A stretch of DNA of 29,000 nt from an uncultured Pseudoflavonifractor sp. (GCA_904419835.1 CAJFTA010000027.1:1-29000); one strand, 5' to 3'; positions 7,563 to 15,880 are shown, numbered from the stretch's first letter. Numbers and translations are program-made. The notes: generated by a model not told the origin, from the sequence alone.

Positions 7563-7939
7563 AAAAATCTCCGCCCCCCATCGGCATCGGCGTGGTGTCC
7601 ATTATGACAGTGCTGCTGGTACTCACCCTTTCTGTGTTCTCCGCCCTCACCCTCACCTCGGCCCGGGCGGACCTGTCCCTCTCCCGGACCAACGCCGAGA
7701 CGGTATCCGCCTACTACGCCGCCGACGCCCAGGCCGCAGCGCTGTACGCCCAGTTTGCCGCCGGCACGGACGCCGAGCTGGAGACCGATATCCCCATGAC
7801 CGACACCCAGTCCCTCCACCTCCACCTGGTGCGGGGGGAGGACGGGGTTGAAATTCTCGCCTGGCAGACCGTCCCGGTGGAGGACGGCGGCGGAGACGGG
7901 GACCATTTACCCGTCTTTGACGGCACACTGCCGGAATAG
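7559..7939 (+). CDS. Small membrane-anchored pilus-locus protein
   Basis: This is a 126-residue protein, GTG start at 7559 overlapping the previous stop. One hydrophobic helix (~8-30) is followed by SLSRTNAETVSAYYAADAQAAALYAQF. That pattern is like the helix of PilX/minor pilin proteins, in which a run of ~20 hydrophobic residues leads into AxxxYYAADA. The C-terminal half is small and acidic. No enzyme motif is visible. The chain of overlapping starts from 6703 to 7939 indicates one translationally coupled unit with PilT next. Confidence 0.77.
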   Translation: MKKSPPPIGIGVVSIMTVLLVLTLSVFSALTLTSARADLSLSRTNAETVSAYYAADAQAAALYAQFAAGTDAELETDIPMTDTQSLHLHLVRGEDGVEILAWQTVPVEDGGGDGDHLPVFDGTLPE

Positions 7940-7951
7940 GAAGGGATTTTT

Positions 7952-9016
7952 ATGACTCTGGTTGAAATTCTCACCCGCGCGGTGGAGCGTGAGGCCTCCG
8001 ATATTCTTCTCATCCCCGGCCTGCCCGCGGCCTATAAGATCAGCGGCGTCATCACCCGGGAGGGGGATCGGCTCCTCCCCGACGCCCTGGAAAACCTGGT
8101 GCGGGAGGCCTACGCCCTGGCCGGGAACCGCTCCATGGACCGGCTGGAGCGCACCGGAGACGACGACTTCTCCTTCGCCGTGCCCCGCCTCTCCCGCTTC
8201 CGGGTCAACGCCCTGCGCCAGAGGGGCTCGCTGGGGCTGGTCATCCGGGTGGTGTCCTTCACCCTCCCCGACCGGACCGCCCTGGGCATTCCCGACAGCG
8301 TGATGCGCTTTTCCTCCTGCTCCCGGGGCCTGGTGCTCTTCACCGGCCCGGCGGGCAGCGGAAAGACCACCACCCTGGCCTGCATTGTGGACGCCATCAA
8401 CGCCGCCCGCAACCTCCACGTCATCACCATCGAGGACCCCATCGAGTACCTCCATCAGCACAAAATGAGCGTGGTCACCCAGCGGGAGCTGGCCACCGAC
8501 ACCACCAGCTACGACGCCGCTCTCCGGGCCGCCCTCCGTGAAGCGCCCGACGTGATTCTGGTGGGCGAGATGCGGGACGCGGAGACCATCCGGGCCGCCG
8601 TCACCGCCGCCGAGACCGGCCACCTGGTCATCTCCACCCTCCACACCCTGGGCGCGTCCAACACCATCGACCGGATTGTGGACTCCTTCCCCCCGGAGCA
8701 GCAGCAGCAGATCCGCACCCAGCTGGCCCTGGTCATTGAGGGCGTGGTGTCCCAGCAGCTGGTGCCCGCCCTGGACGGCTCTCTCATTCCCGCCTTTGAG
8801 GTGATGACCGTCACCCCCGCTGTGCGCAACATGATCCGGGAATCCAAGGCCCATCAGCTGGACAACGTCATCTCCTCCTCCGCCGCTGACGGCATGATCT
8901 CCATGGATCAGAGCCTGCTTCAGCTGGCGAGGGCGGGCCGCATCGGGCAGGACGCCGCCCTGGGCCACTGCATTAACAGCGAGTGGCTGCGCAAGCGCCT
9001 GGCACTGAATTCCTGA
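7952..9016 (+). CDS. pilT: PilT-family twitching motility ATPase
   Basis: This is a 354-residue cytoplasmic hexameric ATPase of the secretion superfamily, which normally powers pilus retraction. An N-terminal PAS-like domain (ASDILLIPGLPAAYKISG, ~15-32) precedes the motor. Walker A GPAGSGKT is at 132-139, the Asp box ITIEDPIEY at 158-166, Walker B VILVGEMRD at 201-209 and the His box TGHLVISTLHT at 222-232. The C-terminal AVRNMIRE (290-297) is close to the AIRNLIRE signature of PilT, which argues for the PilT group rather than PilB/GspE. AGGAAGGG overlaps the previous stop. It is the only motor ATPase visible in this locus; a PilB extension ATPase, if present, must lie elsewhere. Confidence 0.95.
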   Translation: MTLVEILTRAVEREASDILLIPGLPAAYKISGVITREGDRLLPDALENLVREAYALAGNRSMDRLERTGDDDFSFAVPRLSRFRVNALRQRGSLGLVIRVVSFTLPDRTALGIPDSVMRFSSCSRGLVLFTGPAGSGKTTTLACIVDAINAARNLHVITIEDPIEYLHQHKMSVVTQRELATDTTSYDAALRAALREAPDVILVGEMRDAETIRAAVTAAETGHLVISTLHTLGASNTIDRIVDSFPPEQQQQIRTQLALVIEGVVSQQLVPALDGSLIPAFEVMTVTPAVRNMIRESKAHQLDNVISSSAADGMISMDQSLLQLARAGRIGQDAALGHCINSEWLRKRLALNS

Positions 9017-9033
9017 AACAGGAGGTTTGATAC

Positions 9034-9465
9034 ATGTCCTTTTCCAATCTGAACAGCCCCAGCGCGGCCCTGCGGGTATGTGTGGACCAGTCGGACAACG
9101 GCCGGATCTCCGGCATGGTGTACAGCCAGCGTCTCACCCGCCCCATGGCCTTCTCCGACATGGGCAGCCTGGTCCTCCGCCTGGACGAGGTGCTGGAGAA
9201 GCAGAACTTCCCCCAGGCCTTCCAGCATTCCCGCTCCTTCCGGGAGCACGAGAGCCGTGTCCCCGCCGCCGCCGACCCCAGCGAGGGCATCCCCCTGGAA
9301 GAGGTCGAGGGCGCCGCCGGCGCCCTGTCCACCTTTACCCTGTACGTCATCTCCCGGCGCAACGCCTCCTGGCAGGGCTGGGTGGACTGGATGGACGGCT
9401 CCCCCAGGCAGCAGTTTTCCAGCGCCCTGGAGCTCATCCGGCTGGCGGACGAGCGCTTCCTCTGA
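9034..9465 (+). CDS. Unknown protein following pilT
   Basis: This is a 143-residue soluble protein with AGGAGG nine bases before the ATG. No signal peptide, membrane helix or known motif is recognised. The N-terminal half is beta-rich (LRVCVDQSDNGRISGMVYSQRLTRPMAF), followed by a helix with repeated leucines (SDMGSLVLRLDEVLEKQNFPQAF). A second alpha/beta part contains LYVISRRNASWQGWVDWMDG and ends SALELIRLADERF. It is the last gene before a strong terminator and is 17 bases from pilT, so it belongs to the pilus transcript. A regulatory or adaptor role is possible but nothing shows it. Confidence 0.82.
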   Translation: MSFSNLNSPSAALRVCVDQSDNGRISGMVYSQRLTRPMAFSDMGSLVLRLDEVLEKQNFPQAFQHSRSFREHESRVPAAADPSEGIPLEEVEGAAGALSTFTLYVISRRNASWQGWVDWMDGSPRQQFSSALELIRLADERFL

Positions 9466-9487
9466 GCCCTTTCTCCCCCGCATCCCA

Positions 9488-9519
9488 CGCCCTGCCGCGC
9501 TGTCCGGCAGGGCGTTTTT
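9488..9519 (+). terminator. Intrinsic terminator of the pilus block
   Basis: A perfect 10-bp stem CGCCCTGCCG/CGGCAGGGCG (9488-9497 and 9505-9514) with a 7-base loop is followed by TTTTT. It lies 22 bases after the stop of the 143-residue gene. Confidence 0.93.
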
Positions 9520-9583
9520 GCATCCGGCCGGTATATGCCCGGCTGGGAACCATTTCCCGCCGGCGGATATTTCCCGTTTCAAC

Positions 9584-9612
9584 TTGTATCTTTCCGCTAT
9601 CTTTGTTATAAT
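9584..9612 (+). promoter_or_regulatory. Sigma-A-type promoter of recJ
   Basis: TTGTAT (9584-9589), a 17-base spacer and a perfect TATAAT (9607-9612) lie directly upstream of the recJ start at 9650 and downstream of the pilus terminator. Confidence 0.85.
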
Positions 9613-9649
9613 GAAAAGTAATTTTCTATCCAATTTCGGGGGCACACCC

Positions 9650-11719
9650 ATGAAGTACAGACAATGGAATTTGCGCGCGCCGTCTCCCGCGGCCCAGGCG
9701 GCCATGGAGGCGGACGGGGTTCCCCCGCTGGCGGCCGCGGTGCTCTGCGCCCGGGGCCTGGACACCGCGGAGAAGGCCAGAGCCTTCCTCCGCTCCGATG
9801 AGGACCTGCTGTGGGACCCCTTTCTCATGAAGGATATGGACCGGGCGGTGGGCCGCATCGCCGCCGCCCTGGACCAGGGTGAGCACATCGCTGTATACGG
9901 CGACTACGATGTGGACGGCATCACCTCCACCTGTCTGCTCACCGACTACCTGCGCAGCCGGGGCGCCCGGGTCACGCCCTACATCCCCGACCGGATGGAA
10001 GAGGGGTACGGCCTGAGCTGCTCCGCCGTCTCCGCCCTCCACAACAAGGGCGTGAGCCTGATTATCACCGTGGACTGCGGCATCACCGCCGTGGCAGAGG
10101 CGGAGTTCGCCGCCTCCCTGGGCATTGATGTGGTCATCACTGACCACCACGAGTGCAAGGACCGCATCCCCGCCGCCGCCGCGGTGGTGGACCCCCACCG
10201 GCGGGACTGCGGCTATCCCTTCAAGCACCTGGCGGGGGTGGGGGTGGCCCTCAAGCTGGTGCTGGCCCTGGGGGACAAGGCGGAAGAGCCCGTCCTGCTC
10301 CGCCGGTACGCCGATCTGGCCGCCGTGGGGACGGTGGCCGACGTGATGCAGGTGGTGGGGGAGAACCGGGCCATCATCCGCATGGGCCTTGCCGCCCTGA
10401 AGAACACGGCCCGGCCCGGCCTGCGGGCCCTGCTCCATGAGGCCGGCCTCAACGAGCGTCCTCTCAACTCCATGTCCATCGGATACACCCTGGCCCCCCG
10501 CATCAACGCCTCCGGGCGGATGGGCTGCGCCGGGCTGGCCGCCGAGCTGCTCCTTACCCCCGACCCGGCCCGGGGCGAGGATCTGGCCCGGGAGCTGTGC
10601 GCCCTCAACCGGGAGCGGCAGGCCGTGGAGCTGGAAATTTATGAGGAGTGCGTGGCCATGGCCGACGCCATGGCCCCTGAGGAGCGGCCCGCCCTGGTTC
10701 TGGCCCGGGAGGGCTGGCACCAGGGCGTGGTGGGCATCGTGGCCTCCCGCCTGAGCGAGAAGTACTCCTGCCCCACCTTTATGATCTGCCTTCAGGACGG
10801 CAGGGGCAAGGGCTCCTGCCGGTCCTTCGGGGGCTTCAACCTGTTCGCCGCCCTGGAGCAGTGCCGTGACCTGCTGGAGGGCTTCGGCGGCCACGAGCTG
10901 GCCGCCGGGTTCACCATCCTGGAAGTGAATATCCCCGCCTTCCGGGCGCGGATGCTGGAGCTGGTCCGCTCCTCCACCGGCGGCGCGGCCATGGAGGCCG
11001 CCCTGGAGGTGGACGCCGAGGCCGACCCGGCCCTGCTGACCCAGGAGGGCGTCCTCTCTCTGAACCTGCTGGAGCCTTACGGCGCCGGCAACCCCAAGCC
11101 CGTCTTCTCCCTGTCGGGCTGCACCGTCACTACTGCCGCCGAGGTGGGGGGCGGGCGTCACCTGAAGCTGAAGGTGACCAAGGGCGGCCGCAGCTTTGAC
11201 GCCATCTTTTTTTCCGTCTCCCTGGCGGAGGCGGGCCTGGCCCCCGGCGACCGGGTGGACCTGGCCTTCTCCCCCCAGATCAATGAATTCCGGGGCTGGC
11301 GGTCGGTGCAGCTCCAGATCATCGACCTGCGCCCCGCCCTCACCCGGGCCCAGGCGGAGCGCGCGCTGTATGAGAAGCTGCGCTCCGGCGCGGCCCTCAC
11401 CCCCCTGGAGGCCGCCGCCCTCACCCCCAGCCGGGCGGAGTTTGCGGCGGTGTGGCGGTACCTGAAAAACCGCAGCTCCGCGGGCCGGCTGGAGGAGACG
11501 GCGGGCCGGCTCTCCCGGAACATTGCCCGCTCCTTCGGCCTGCGGGAGACCTTTATGCGCACCATGGTGTGCCTGGAGGTGCTGGACGAGCGGGGGCTCA
11601 TCCGGGTGGAACACTCCACCGACCACCTGTGCATTGACCTGAACCCCACAGCGGGCAAGGTCGACCTGGAGGAGTCATACATCATGCGCCGCCTGCGCAA
11701 ACTGACCGAAGGGGCCTGA
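9650..11719 (+). CDS. recJ: Single-stranded-DNA-specific exonuclease RecJ
   Basis: This is a 689-residue 5'-3' ssDNA exonuclease of recombination and mismatch or base-excision repair. The frame is open far upstream, but the ATG at 9650 lies just below a good promoter and starts the typical MKYRQWNL N-terminus. DHH phosphoesterase motifs are intact: YGDYDVDG (83-90), VDCGI (141-145) and TDHHE (164-168), which bind the Mn/Mg pair. The DHHA1 domain shows the GGFN...GGHELAAG nucleic-acid loop around 394-425. An OB-like domain follows (~480-560), then a C-terminal ~110-residue extension. The extension, rich in short helices, is found in many Firmicutes RecJ proteins and brings the length above the ~570 of the E. 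coli enzyme. The stop codon lies within a 16-bp sequence repeated at 11948-11963. Confidence 0.96.
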   Translation: MKYRQWNLRAPSPAAQAAMEADGVPPLAAAVLCARGLDTAEKARAFLRSDEDLLWDPFLMKDMDRAVGRIAAALDQGEHIAVYGDYDVDGITSTCLLTDYLRSRGARVTPYIPDRMEEGYGLSCSAVSALHNKGVSLIITVDCGITAVAEAEFAASLGIDVVITDHHECKDRIPAAAAVVDPHRRDCGYPFKHLAGVGVALKLVLALGDKAEEPVLLRRYADLAAVGTVADVMQVVGENRAIIRMGLAALKNTARPGLRALLHEAGLNERPLNSMSIGYTLAPRINASGRMGCAGLAAELLLTPDPARGEDLARELCALNRERQAVELEIYEECVAMADAMAPEERPALVLAREGWHQGVVGIVASRLSEKYSCPTFMICLQDGRGKGSCRSFGGFNLFAALEQCRDLLEGFGGHELAAGFTILEVNIPAFRARMLELVRSSTGGAAMEAALEVDAEADPALLTQEGVLSLNLLEPYGAGNPKPVFSLSGCTVTTAAEVGGGRHLKLKVTKGGRSFDAIFFSVSLAEAGLAPGDRVDLAFSPQINEFRGWRSVQLQIIDLRPALTRAQAERALYEKLRSGAALTPLEAAALTPSRAEFAAVWRYLKNRSSAGRLEETAGRLSRNIARSFGLRETFMRTMVCLEVLDERGLIRVEHSTDHLCIDLNPTAGKVDLEESYIMRRLRKLTEGA

Positions 11720-11726
11720 CGTCCCC
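11711..11726. repeat. 16-bp direct repeat, left copy
   Basis: GGGGCCTGACGTCCCC includes the recJ stop codon and is repeated exactly at 11948-11963. The pair brackets the structured repeat element in this spacer. Confidence 0.9.
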
Positions 11727-11727
11727 G

Positions 11728-11901
11728 CAGTCTGCCGAAAAAGTCAGGCACTTTTTGGACAGACTGCAAAAATGCCGTTACTTTCGCGCCCCGCAGCGGC
11801 GCAAAAGTCCTCGCTCCGCTCGCCGGAAGCCTGCGCAGCCAGGCTTCCGGGGCATTCGATTCCACGCGAGGCGGGCGGCTGCCCCCTCGCGCTCCCCCGC
11901 C
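11728..11901 (+). repeat. Structured intergenic repeat element, copy 1
   Basis: About 174 bases recur at 28816-28991. The 3' ~60 bases are identical and the rest differs at scattered sites. It can fold into four hairpins. The first, 11730-11764, is an AAAAAGT/ACTTTTT hairpin that may act as the recJ terminator. The second is GCGCC/GGCGC (11786-11802). The third is CCGGAAGCCTG/CAGGCTTCCGG (11823-11850). The fourth is CGCGAGG/CCTCGCG (11865-11891). In the third stem the eleventh pair is G-C here and T-A in copy 2, a compensatory change. ORFs through it are not conserved between copies. The orientation label is arbitrary. Confidence 0.88.
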
Positions 11902-11947
11902 TCAGTTCAGGCGACGCACATTTGATTGCGTTTTTTTGACACGCTGA

Positions 11948-11963
11948 GGGGCCTGACGTCCCC
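11948..11963. repeat. 16-bp direct repeat, right copy
   Basis: This is an exact copy of 11711-11726, located 32 bases before the rel start. The interval 11727-11947 between the copies consists mostly of the structured repeat. Confidence 0.9.
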
Positions 11964-11994
11964 TTTCCCCCACGATACTTTCGGAGGTGATTTT

Positions 11995-14214
11995 ATGGAC
12001 CCCATCCTGGAGCGCTATCAGGCGCTGGAGGATAAGATCAAAGCCTATAACCCGTCTCTTGATACCAAGCGGCTCTTCGATGCGTTCACCTATGCGGACA
12101 ACGCCCACTCCAGCCAGCTGCGCAAGGACGGCTCCCCCTACATCACCCACCCCCTGGCGGTGGCGGAGATTGTGGCCGACCTGGAGCTGGACACCGACTC
12201 CATCATCGCCGCCATGCTCCACGACACCATTGAGGACACCGGCGCCACCCACGAGGACATTGCCAAGCGGTTCGGCCCCACGGTGGCCGACCTGGTGGAG
12301 GGCGTCACCAAGCTGACCCGGGTGCAGTACACCTCAAAAGAAGAGGAGCAGATGGAGAACCTGCGGAAGATGCTCATGGCCATGGCCAAGGACATCCGGG
12401 TTATCCTCATCAAAATCTGCGACCGGCTCCACAACATGCGCACCATGGAGTACCAGTCCCCCAGAAAGCAGAAGGAAAAGGCCCTGGAGACCATGGAGAT
12501 CTACGCCCCCATCGCCCACCGGCTGGGCATGCAGCGCATCAAGTGGGAGCTGGAGGACACCTCCCTCAAGTACCTGGACCCCATTGGCTACCAGGAGATC
12601 GCCGACGAGCTCTCCGCCCGTTCCTCCGCCCACGAGGAGTTTATGGCCTCCATCCAGAAGAAGATTCAGGACCGGCTGGCCGAGGAGGGCATCAAGTGCA
12701 CGGTCTACGGCCGGGTAAAGCACATCTACTCCATCTACCGGAAGATGTACGCCCAGAACAAGACCCTGGACGAAATTTTTGACCTCTACGCCTTCCGGGT
12801 GATTGTGGACGACATCCCGGAGTGCTACAATGTGCTGGGCTGCATCCACGACCTGTTCCGCCCGGTGCTGGGCCGGTTCAAGGACTATATCGGCACCCCC
12901 AAGCCCAACGGCTACCAGTCCCTCCACACCACCGTCATCGGCCGGGAGGGCATCCCCTTTGAGGTACAGATCCGCACCCAGGAGATGCACAACACCGCCG
13001 AGTACGGCATCGCCGCCCACTGGAAGTACAAACAGGGCATGGCCAACGAGAAGCTGGGCACCGAGGAGGCCTTCGAGTGGGTGCGCAAGCTGCTGGAAAA
13101 CCAGCAGGACACCGACGCCGAGGAGTTTGTCCGCACCCTGAAGGTGGATATGTTCGCCGACGAGGTGTTCGTGTTCACCCCCCGGGGCGACGTGATCAAC
13201 CTGCCCGCCGGCGCCACCCCCATCGACTTCGCCTACTCCATTCACTCCGCCGTTGGCAACAAGATGACCGGCGCCAAGGTCAACGGCCGCATGGTCCCCT
13301 TTGACACCCCCCTGAAAAACGGCGACATTGTGGAGGTTATCACCTCCAAGTCGGCCCACGGCCCCAGCCGGGACTGGATGAACATCTGCAAGTCCAACGA
13401 GGCCCGCAACAAGATCCGCCAGTGGTTCAAGAAGGAGAAGCGGGAGGAGAATATCGCCACCGGCCGGGCCTCCTTTGAGGCCGAGCTGAAGCGCTCGGGC
13501 ATCACCCTGGCCCAGATCACCGCCGAGGACGCCCTCCCCTTCATTCTGCGGAAGGTGCGCTTCAACTCCCTGGATGAGCTGTACGCCGCCATCGGCTACG
13601 GCGGCATGACCGCCGCCAAATCGGTGGTGCGCATCAAGGACGAGCTGACCCGCCTGGGCCGGGTGAAGGAGGAGAAGGCGGCCGCCGAGCGGGCCGCCAG
13701 CGAGGTGGTCTACCCCGCCGCCCCCGCGGCCGGACAGGTCAAGGCTCCCCGCAAGTCGGAGTCCGGCATTGTGGTGGAGGGACTGGACAACTGCCTGGTC
13801 AAGTTCGCCAAGTGCTGCACGCCTGTGCCCGGCGACCCGGTCATCGGCTTTATCACCCGGGGCTTCGGCGTGTCGGTCCACCGGGCCGACTGCCCCAACG
13901 CCGCCCCCGAGAAGCGCCGCCCCGAGGAGGCGGGCCGCTGGGTCAATGTGGCCTGGGTGGGCGGCGAACAGGCCGCCTATCCCACCTCCCTTGAAATTTC
14001 CGCCAAGGACCGGGACTGCCTGGCCATGGACGTGACCATGGCCCTGTCCGCCGCCAAGGTAAAGGTGGACTCCTTCTCCGCCCGGGCCATGCCCGACGGA
14101 TATGCCTCCGTGTCCATCGTCCTGGAGGTCAAGGACCGGGACGAGCTCAACAACGTCATCAACAAGCTGGGGCAGATCTCCGGCGTGTACCAGGTCAAGC
14201 GGGTGTCCGGCTGA
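11995..14214 (+). CDS. relA: Bifunctional (p)ppGpp synthetase/hydrolase, RelA/SpoT family
   Basis: This is a 739-residue stringent-response enzyme that makes and degrades (p)ppGpp. The ATG at 11995 has GGAGG upstream and starts a full-length protein. The hydrolase HD domain is intact: His38, His52 and HD at 76-77 in MLHDTIED. The synthetase domain (~225-375) shows YGRVKHIYSIYRKM, DLYAFRV, EVQIRT and NGYQSLHT. The RFKD sequence (~294-297) is the RxKD motif of bifunctional enzymes rather than the acidic ExDD of synthetase-only RelA. A TGS domain follows (~390-455), then the conserved-cysteine region with CCTPVPGD, and a C-terminal ACT domain (~662-739). It is separated from recJ by the structured repeat and has no obvious own -10 box. 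Confidence 0.96.
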   Translation: MDPILERYQALEDKIKAYNPSLDTKRLFDAFTYADNAHSSQLRKDGSPYITHPLAVAEIVADLELDTDSIIAAMLHDTIEDTGATHEDIAKRFGPTVADLVEGVTKLTRVQYTSKEEEQMENLRKMLMAMAKDIRVILIKICDRLHNMRTMEYQSPRKQKEKALETMEIYAPIAHRLGMQRIKWELEDTSLKYLDPIGYQEIADELSARSSAHEEFMASIQKKIQDRLAEEGIKCTVYGRVKHIYSIYRKMYAQNKTLDEIFDLYAFRVIVDDIPECYNVLGCIHDLFRPVLGRFKDYIGTPKPNGYQSLHTTVIGREGIPFEVQIRTQEMHNTAEYGIAAHWKYKQGMANEKLGTEEAFEWVRKLLENQQDTDAEEFVRTLKVDMFADEVFVFTPRGDVINLPAGATPIDFAYSIHSAVGNKMTGAKVNGRMVPFDTPLKNGDIVEVITSKSAHGPSRDWMNICKSNEARNKIRQWFKKEKREENIATGRASFEAELKRSGITLAQITAEDALPFILRKVRFNSLDELYAAIGYGGMTAAKSVVRIKDELTRLGRVKEEKAAAERAASEVVYPAAPAAGQVKAPRKSESGIVVEGLDNCLVKFAKCCTPVPGDPVIGFITRGFGVSVHRADCPNAAPEKRRPEEAGRWVNVAWVGGEQAAYPTSLEISAKDRDCLAMDVTMALSAAKVKVDSFSARAMPDGYASVSIVLEVKDRDELNNVINKLGQISGVYQVKRVSG

Positions 14215-14242
14215 CCCCGCTCCCGTCTCAGGAGGCTGGAAT

Positions 14243-14446
14243 ATGACTACAATAGAGATTGCCGCCCTGGAGGCGGCCCTGTCCTCCGCTTTTCAGGGCG
14301 GAGAGCTGCGCCGGCGGGAGCTGCGCCTCACCGCCGAGGAGGCGGAATACATGGCTCTGCGCTGGGAGGGGGTCCGCCTCACCCCTCTCTCCCCCTCAGG
14401 GGACAAGATGTGGTACCTTGTGGAGCTGAATGTCCTGCCCGCCTGA
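14243..14446 (+). CDS. Small unknown protein downstream of rel
   Basis: This is a 67-residue protein with AGGAGG eight bases before the ATG, 28 bases after the rel stop. It is acidic at the N-terminus (MTTIEIAALEAALSSAF) and then basic. It contains LTAEEAEYMALRW and ends in strands GDKMWYLVELNVLP. There is no membrane segment, signal peptide or cysteine motif. The good ribosome site and protein-like composition support it as real; function unknown. It probably shares the rel transcript. Confidence 0.75.
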   Translation: MTTIEIAALEAALSSAFQGGELRRRELRLTAEEAEYMALRWEGVRLTPLSPSGDKMWYLVELNVLPA

Positions 14447-14491
14447 CCGCCGCCCCTCCGATCCATTTTTGTTAAAAGGAAGTAATTTGAC

Positions 14492-15703
14492 ATGAGTCAA
14501 CAGCCCTTTGTCCCCCTGCTGCTGGGGGCTGACATCAACGTGTACAGCATGGCCCGGGCCTTTCACGAGGCCTACGGCGTCAAGACCATCGCCTACGGCA
14601 TGTACCCCTCCGGCCCCTGCTATGGCAGCAGTATCATCGACTACCGGGTGCGCCAGCACAACGACGAGCCGGAGGTGGTGCTGAAGAACGTCACCGAGGT
14701 GGCCCGTGAGTTCCCCGATAAAAAGGTCATCGTGCTGGGCTGCGGCGACAACTACCTGACCTCCATCGCCGTCAACCTGCCCAGGTTCCCCGAAAATGTG
14801 GTGGCGCCCTACATCGACCTGGCCCTGATGGAGAGGCTCATCCACAAGGAGCGGTTCTACCAGCTCTGCGATCAGTACGGCATCGACCACCCCGCCACCT
14901 ACGTCTACCACAAGGGGGAGGGCCATGACTTCCAGCTGCCCTTCTCCGGCCCCTATGTGGTCAAGCCCGCCGAGAGCGCCACCTACTGGGACCATCCCTT
15001 TGACACCCAGAAGAAGGCCTATGTGCTCCAGACCCGGGAAGAGGTGGATCAGGTCATTGACGACATCTACAACCACGGCTATGAGGACTCCCTCATCATC
15101 CAGGACTTTATCCCCGGGGACGACTCCTTCATGCGGGTGGTCACCAACTACTCCGGCGAGGACGGCAGGGTGCAGCTCATGTGCGTGGGCCACGTGCTGC
15201 TGGAGGAGCACACCCGCCACGGCATCGGCAACCACGCCGTCATCATCACCGAGGAGGCCCCCGAGCTGTGCGAAAAGCTGCGCTCCTTCCTGGAGGACAT
15301 CAAATTCACCGGCTTCTCCAACTTTGACGTGAAGTTTGACCAGCGGGACGGCAGGTTCAAGGTCTTTGAGATCAACTGCCGCCAGGGCCGCAGCAACTAC
15401 TATGTCACCGGCGCGGGGTACAACCTGGCCAAATACCTGGTGGAGGACCGGATCTTCCACCGCCCCGCCCCCCTGACCGTCACCAAAAACCGCCACCTGT
15501 GGCGGGTCATCCCGGCCAAAGTGGCCTATGACTATATCCCCGGCAGGTACCACCAGGAGATGAAGTCCCTCACCGCCGCCGGCGCCTGGGTCAACCCCCT
15601 CTTCTACAAGGCGGACCGGAACCTGATCCACAAGCTGCGCATCATCAAGGACCAGTGGCGGTACAAGGAGCGGTACGCCAGCTCCATGGAGAAGGCCAAC
15701 TGA
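14492..15703 (+). CDS. ATP-grasp ligase resembling D-aspartate ligase
   Basis: This is a 403-residue ATP-grasp enzyme. Its start, PFVPLLLGADINVYSMARAFHEAYG, closely resembles my recollection of the N-terminus of Enterococcus faecium D-aspartate ligase (Aslfm), which adds D-Asp to the epsilon-amino group of L-Lys in UDP-MurNAc-pentapeptide. ATP-grasp features are YVVKPAES (~147-154), the metal-binding FKVFEINCRQGRSNYYV stretch (~289-305) and a central beta sheet. AAGGAAG precedes the ATG. An aspartate/glutamate racemase and a MurE-type ligase follow on the same strand, which supports a peptidoglycan role. Other ATP-grasp amide ligases remain possible; substrate specificity is inferred. Confidence 0.82.
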   Translation: MSQQPFVPLLLGADINVYSMARAFHEAYGVKTIAYGMYPSGPCYGSSIIDYRVRQHNDEPEVVLKNVTEVAREFPDKKVIVLGCGDNYLTSIAVNLPRFPENVVAPYIDLALMERLIHKERFYQLCDQYGIDHPATYVYHKGEGHDFQLPFSGPYVVKPAESATYWDHPFDTQKKAYVLQTREEVDQVIDDIYNHGYEDSLIIQDFIPGDDSFMRVVTNYSGEDGRVQLMCVGHVLLEEHTRHGIGNHAVIITEEAPELCEKLRSFLEDIKFTGFSNFDVKFDQRDGRFKVFEINCRQGRSNYYVTGAGYNLAKYLVEDRIFHRPAPLTVTKNRHLWRVIPAKVAYDYIPGRYHQEMKSLTAAGAWVNPLFYKADRNLIHKLRIIKDQWRYKERYASSMEKAN

Positions 15704-15745
15704 GAGGATTTACCATATGAACGAAGCAAAACTCGGCATCCTTGG

Positions 15746-15758
15746 CGGCATGGGGCCC
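15746..15758. repeat. 13-bp inverted repeat, left arm
   Basis: CGGCATGGGGCCC is the exact reverse complement of 15881-15893. The arms bracket ~122 bases that break the racemase similarity and contain an internal hairpin (CGGGGCAA/TTGCCCCG, about 15804-15825). Confidence 0.85.
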
Positions 15759-15880
15759 CCCACCCGGCTCACGCCGTGCGGGGACCCCGGTCCTTTTATC
15801 TGCTCGGGGCAAGTGAATTGCCCCGGCATCAAGGTTTCGCCCGCTGGGCAAAACGCTTGGCACGCCGCACCTGCGGCGAT

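Noticed and set aside
9080..9649. Upstream extension of the recJ open frame
   Set aside because: It overlaps the 143-residue gene, a terminator and the recJ promoter; the ATG at 9650 gives the normal N-terminus.
9626..11626. 666-codon minus-strand open frame opposite recJ
   Set aside because: RecJ motifs on the plus strand are unmistakable; the antisense product is low-complexity Gly/His/Gln-rich.
11936..11941. TTGACA before rel as a promoter -35
   Set aside because: No -10 hexamer lies at 16-18 bases (the sequence there is TCCCCT), so no promoter is called.
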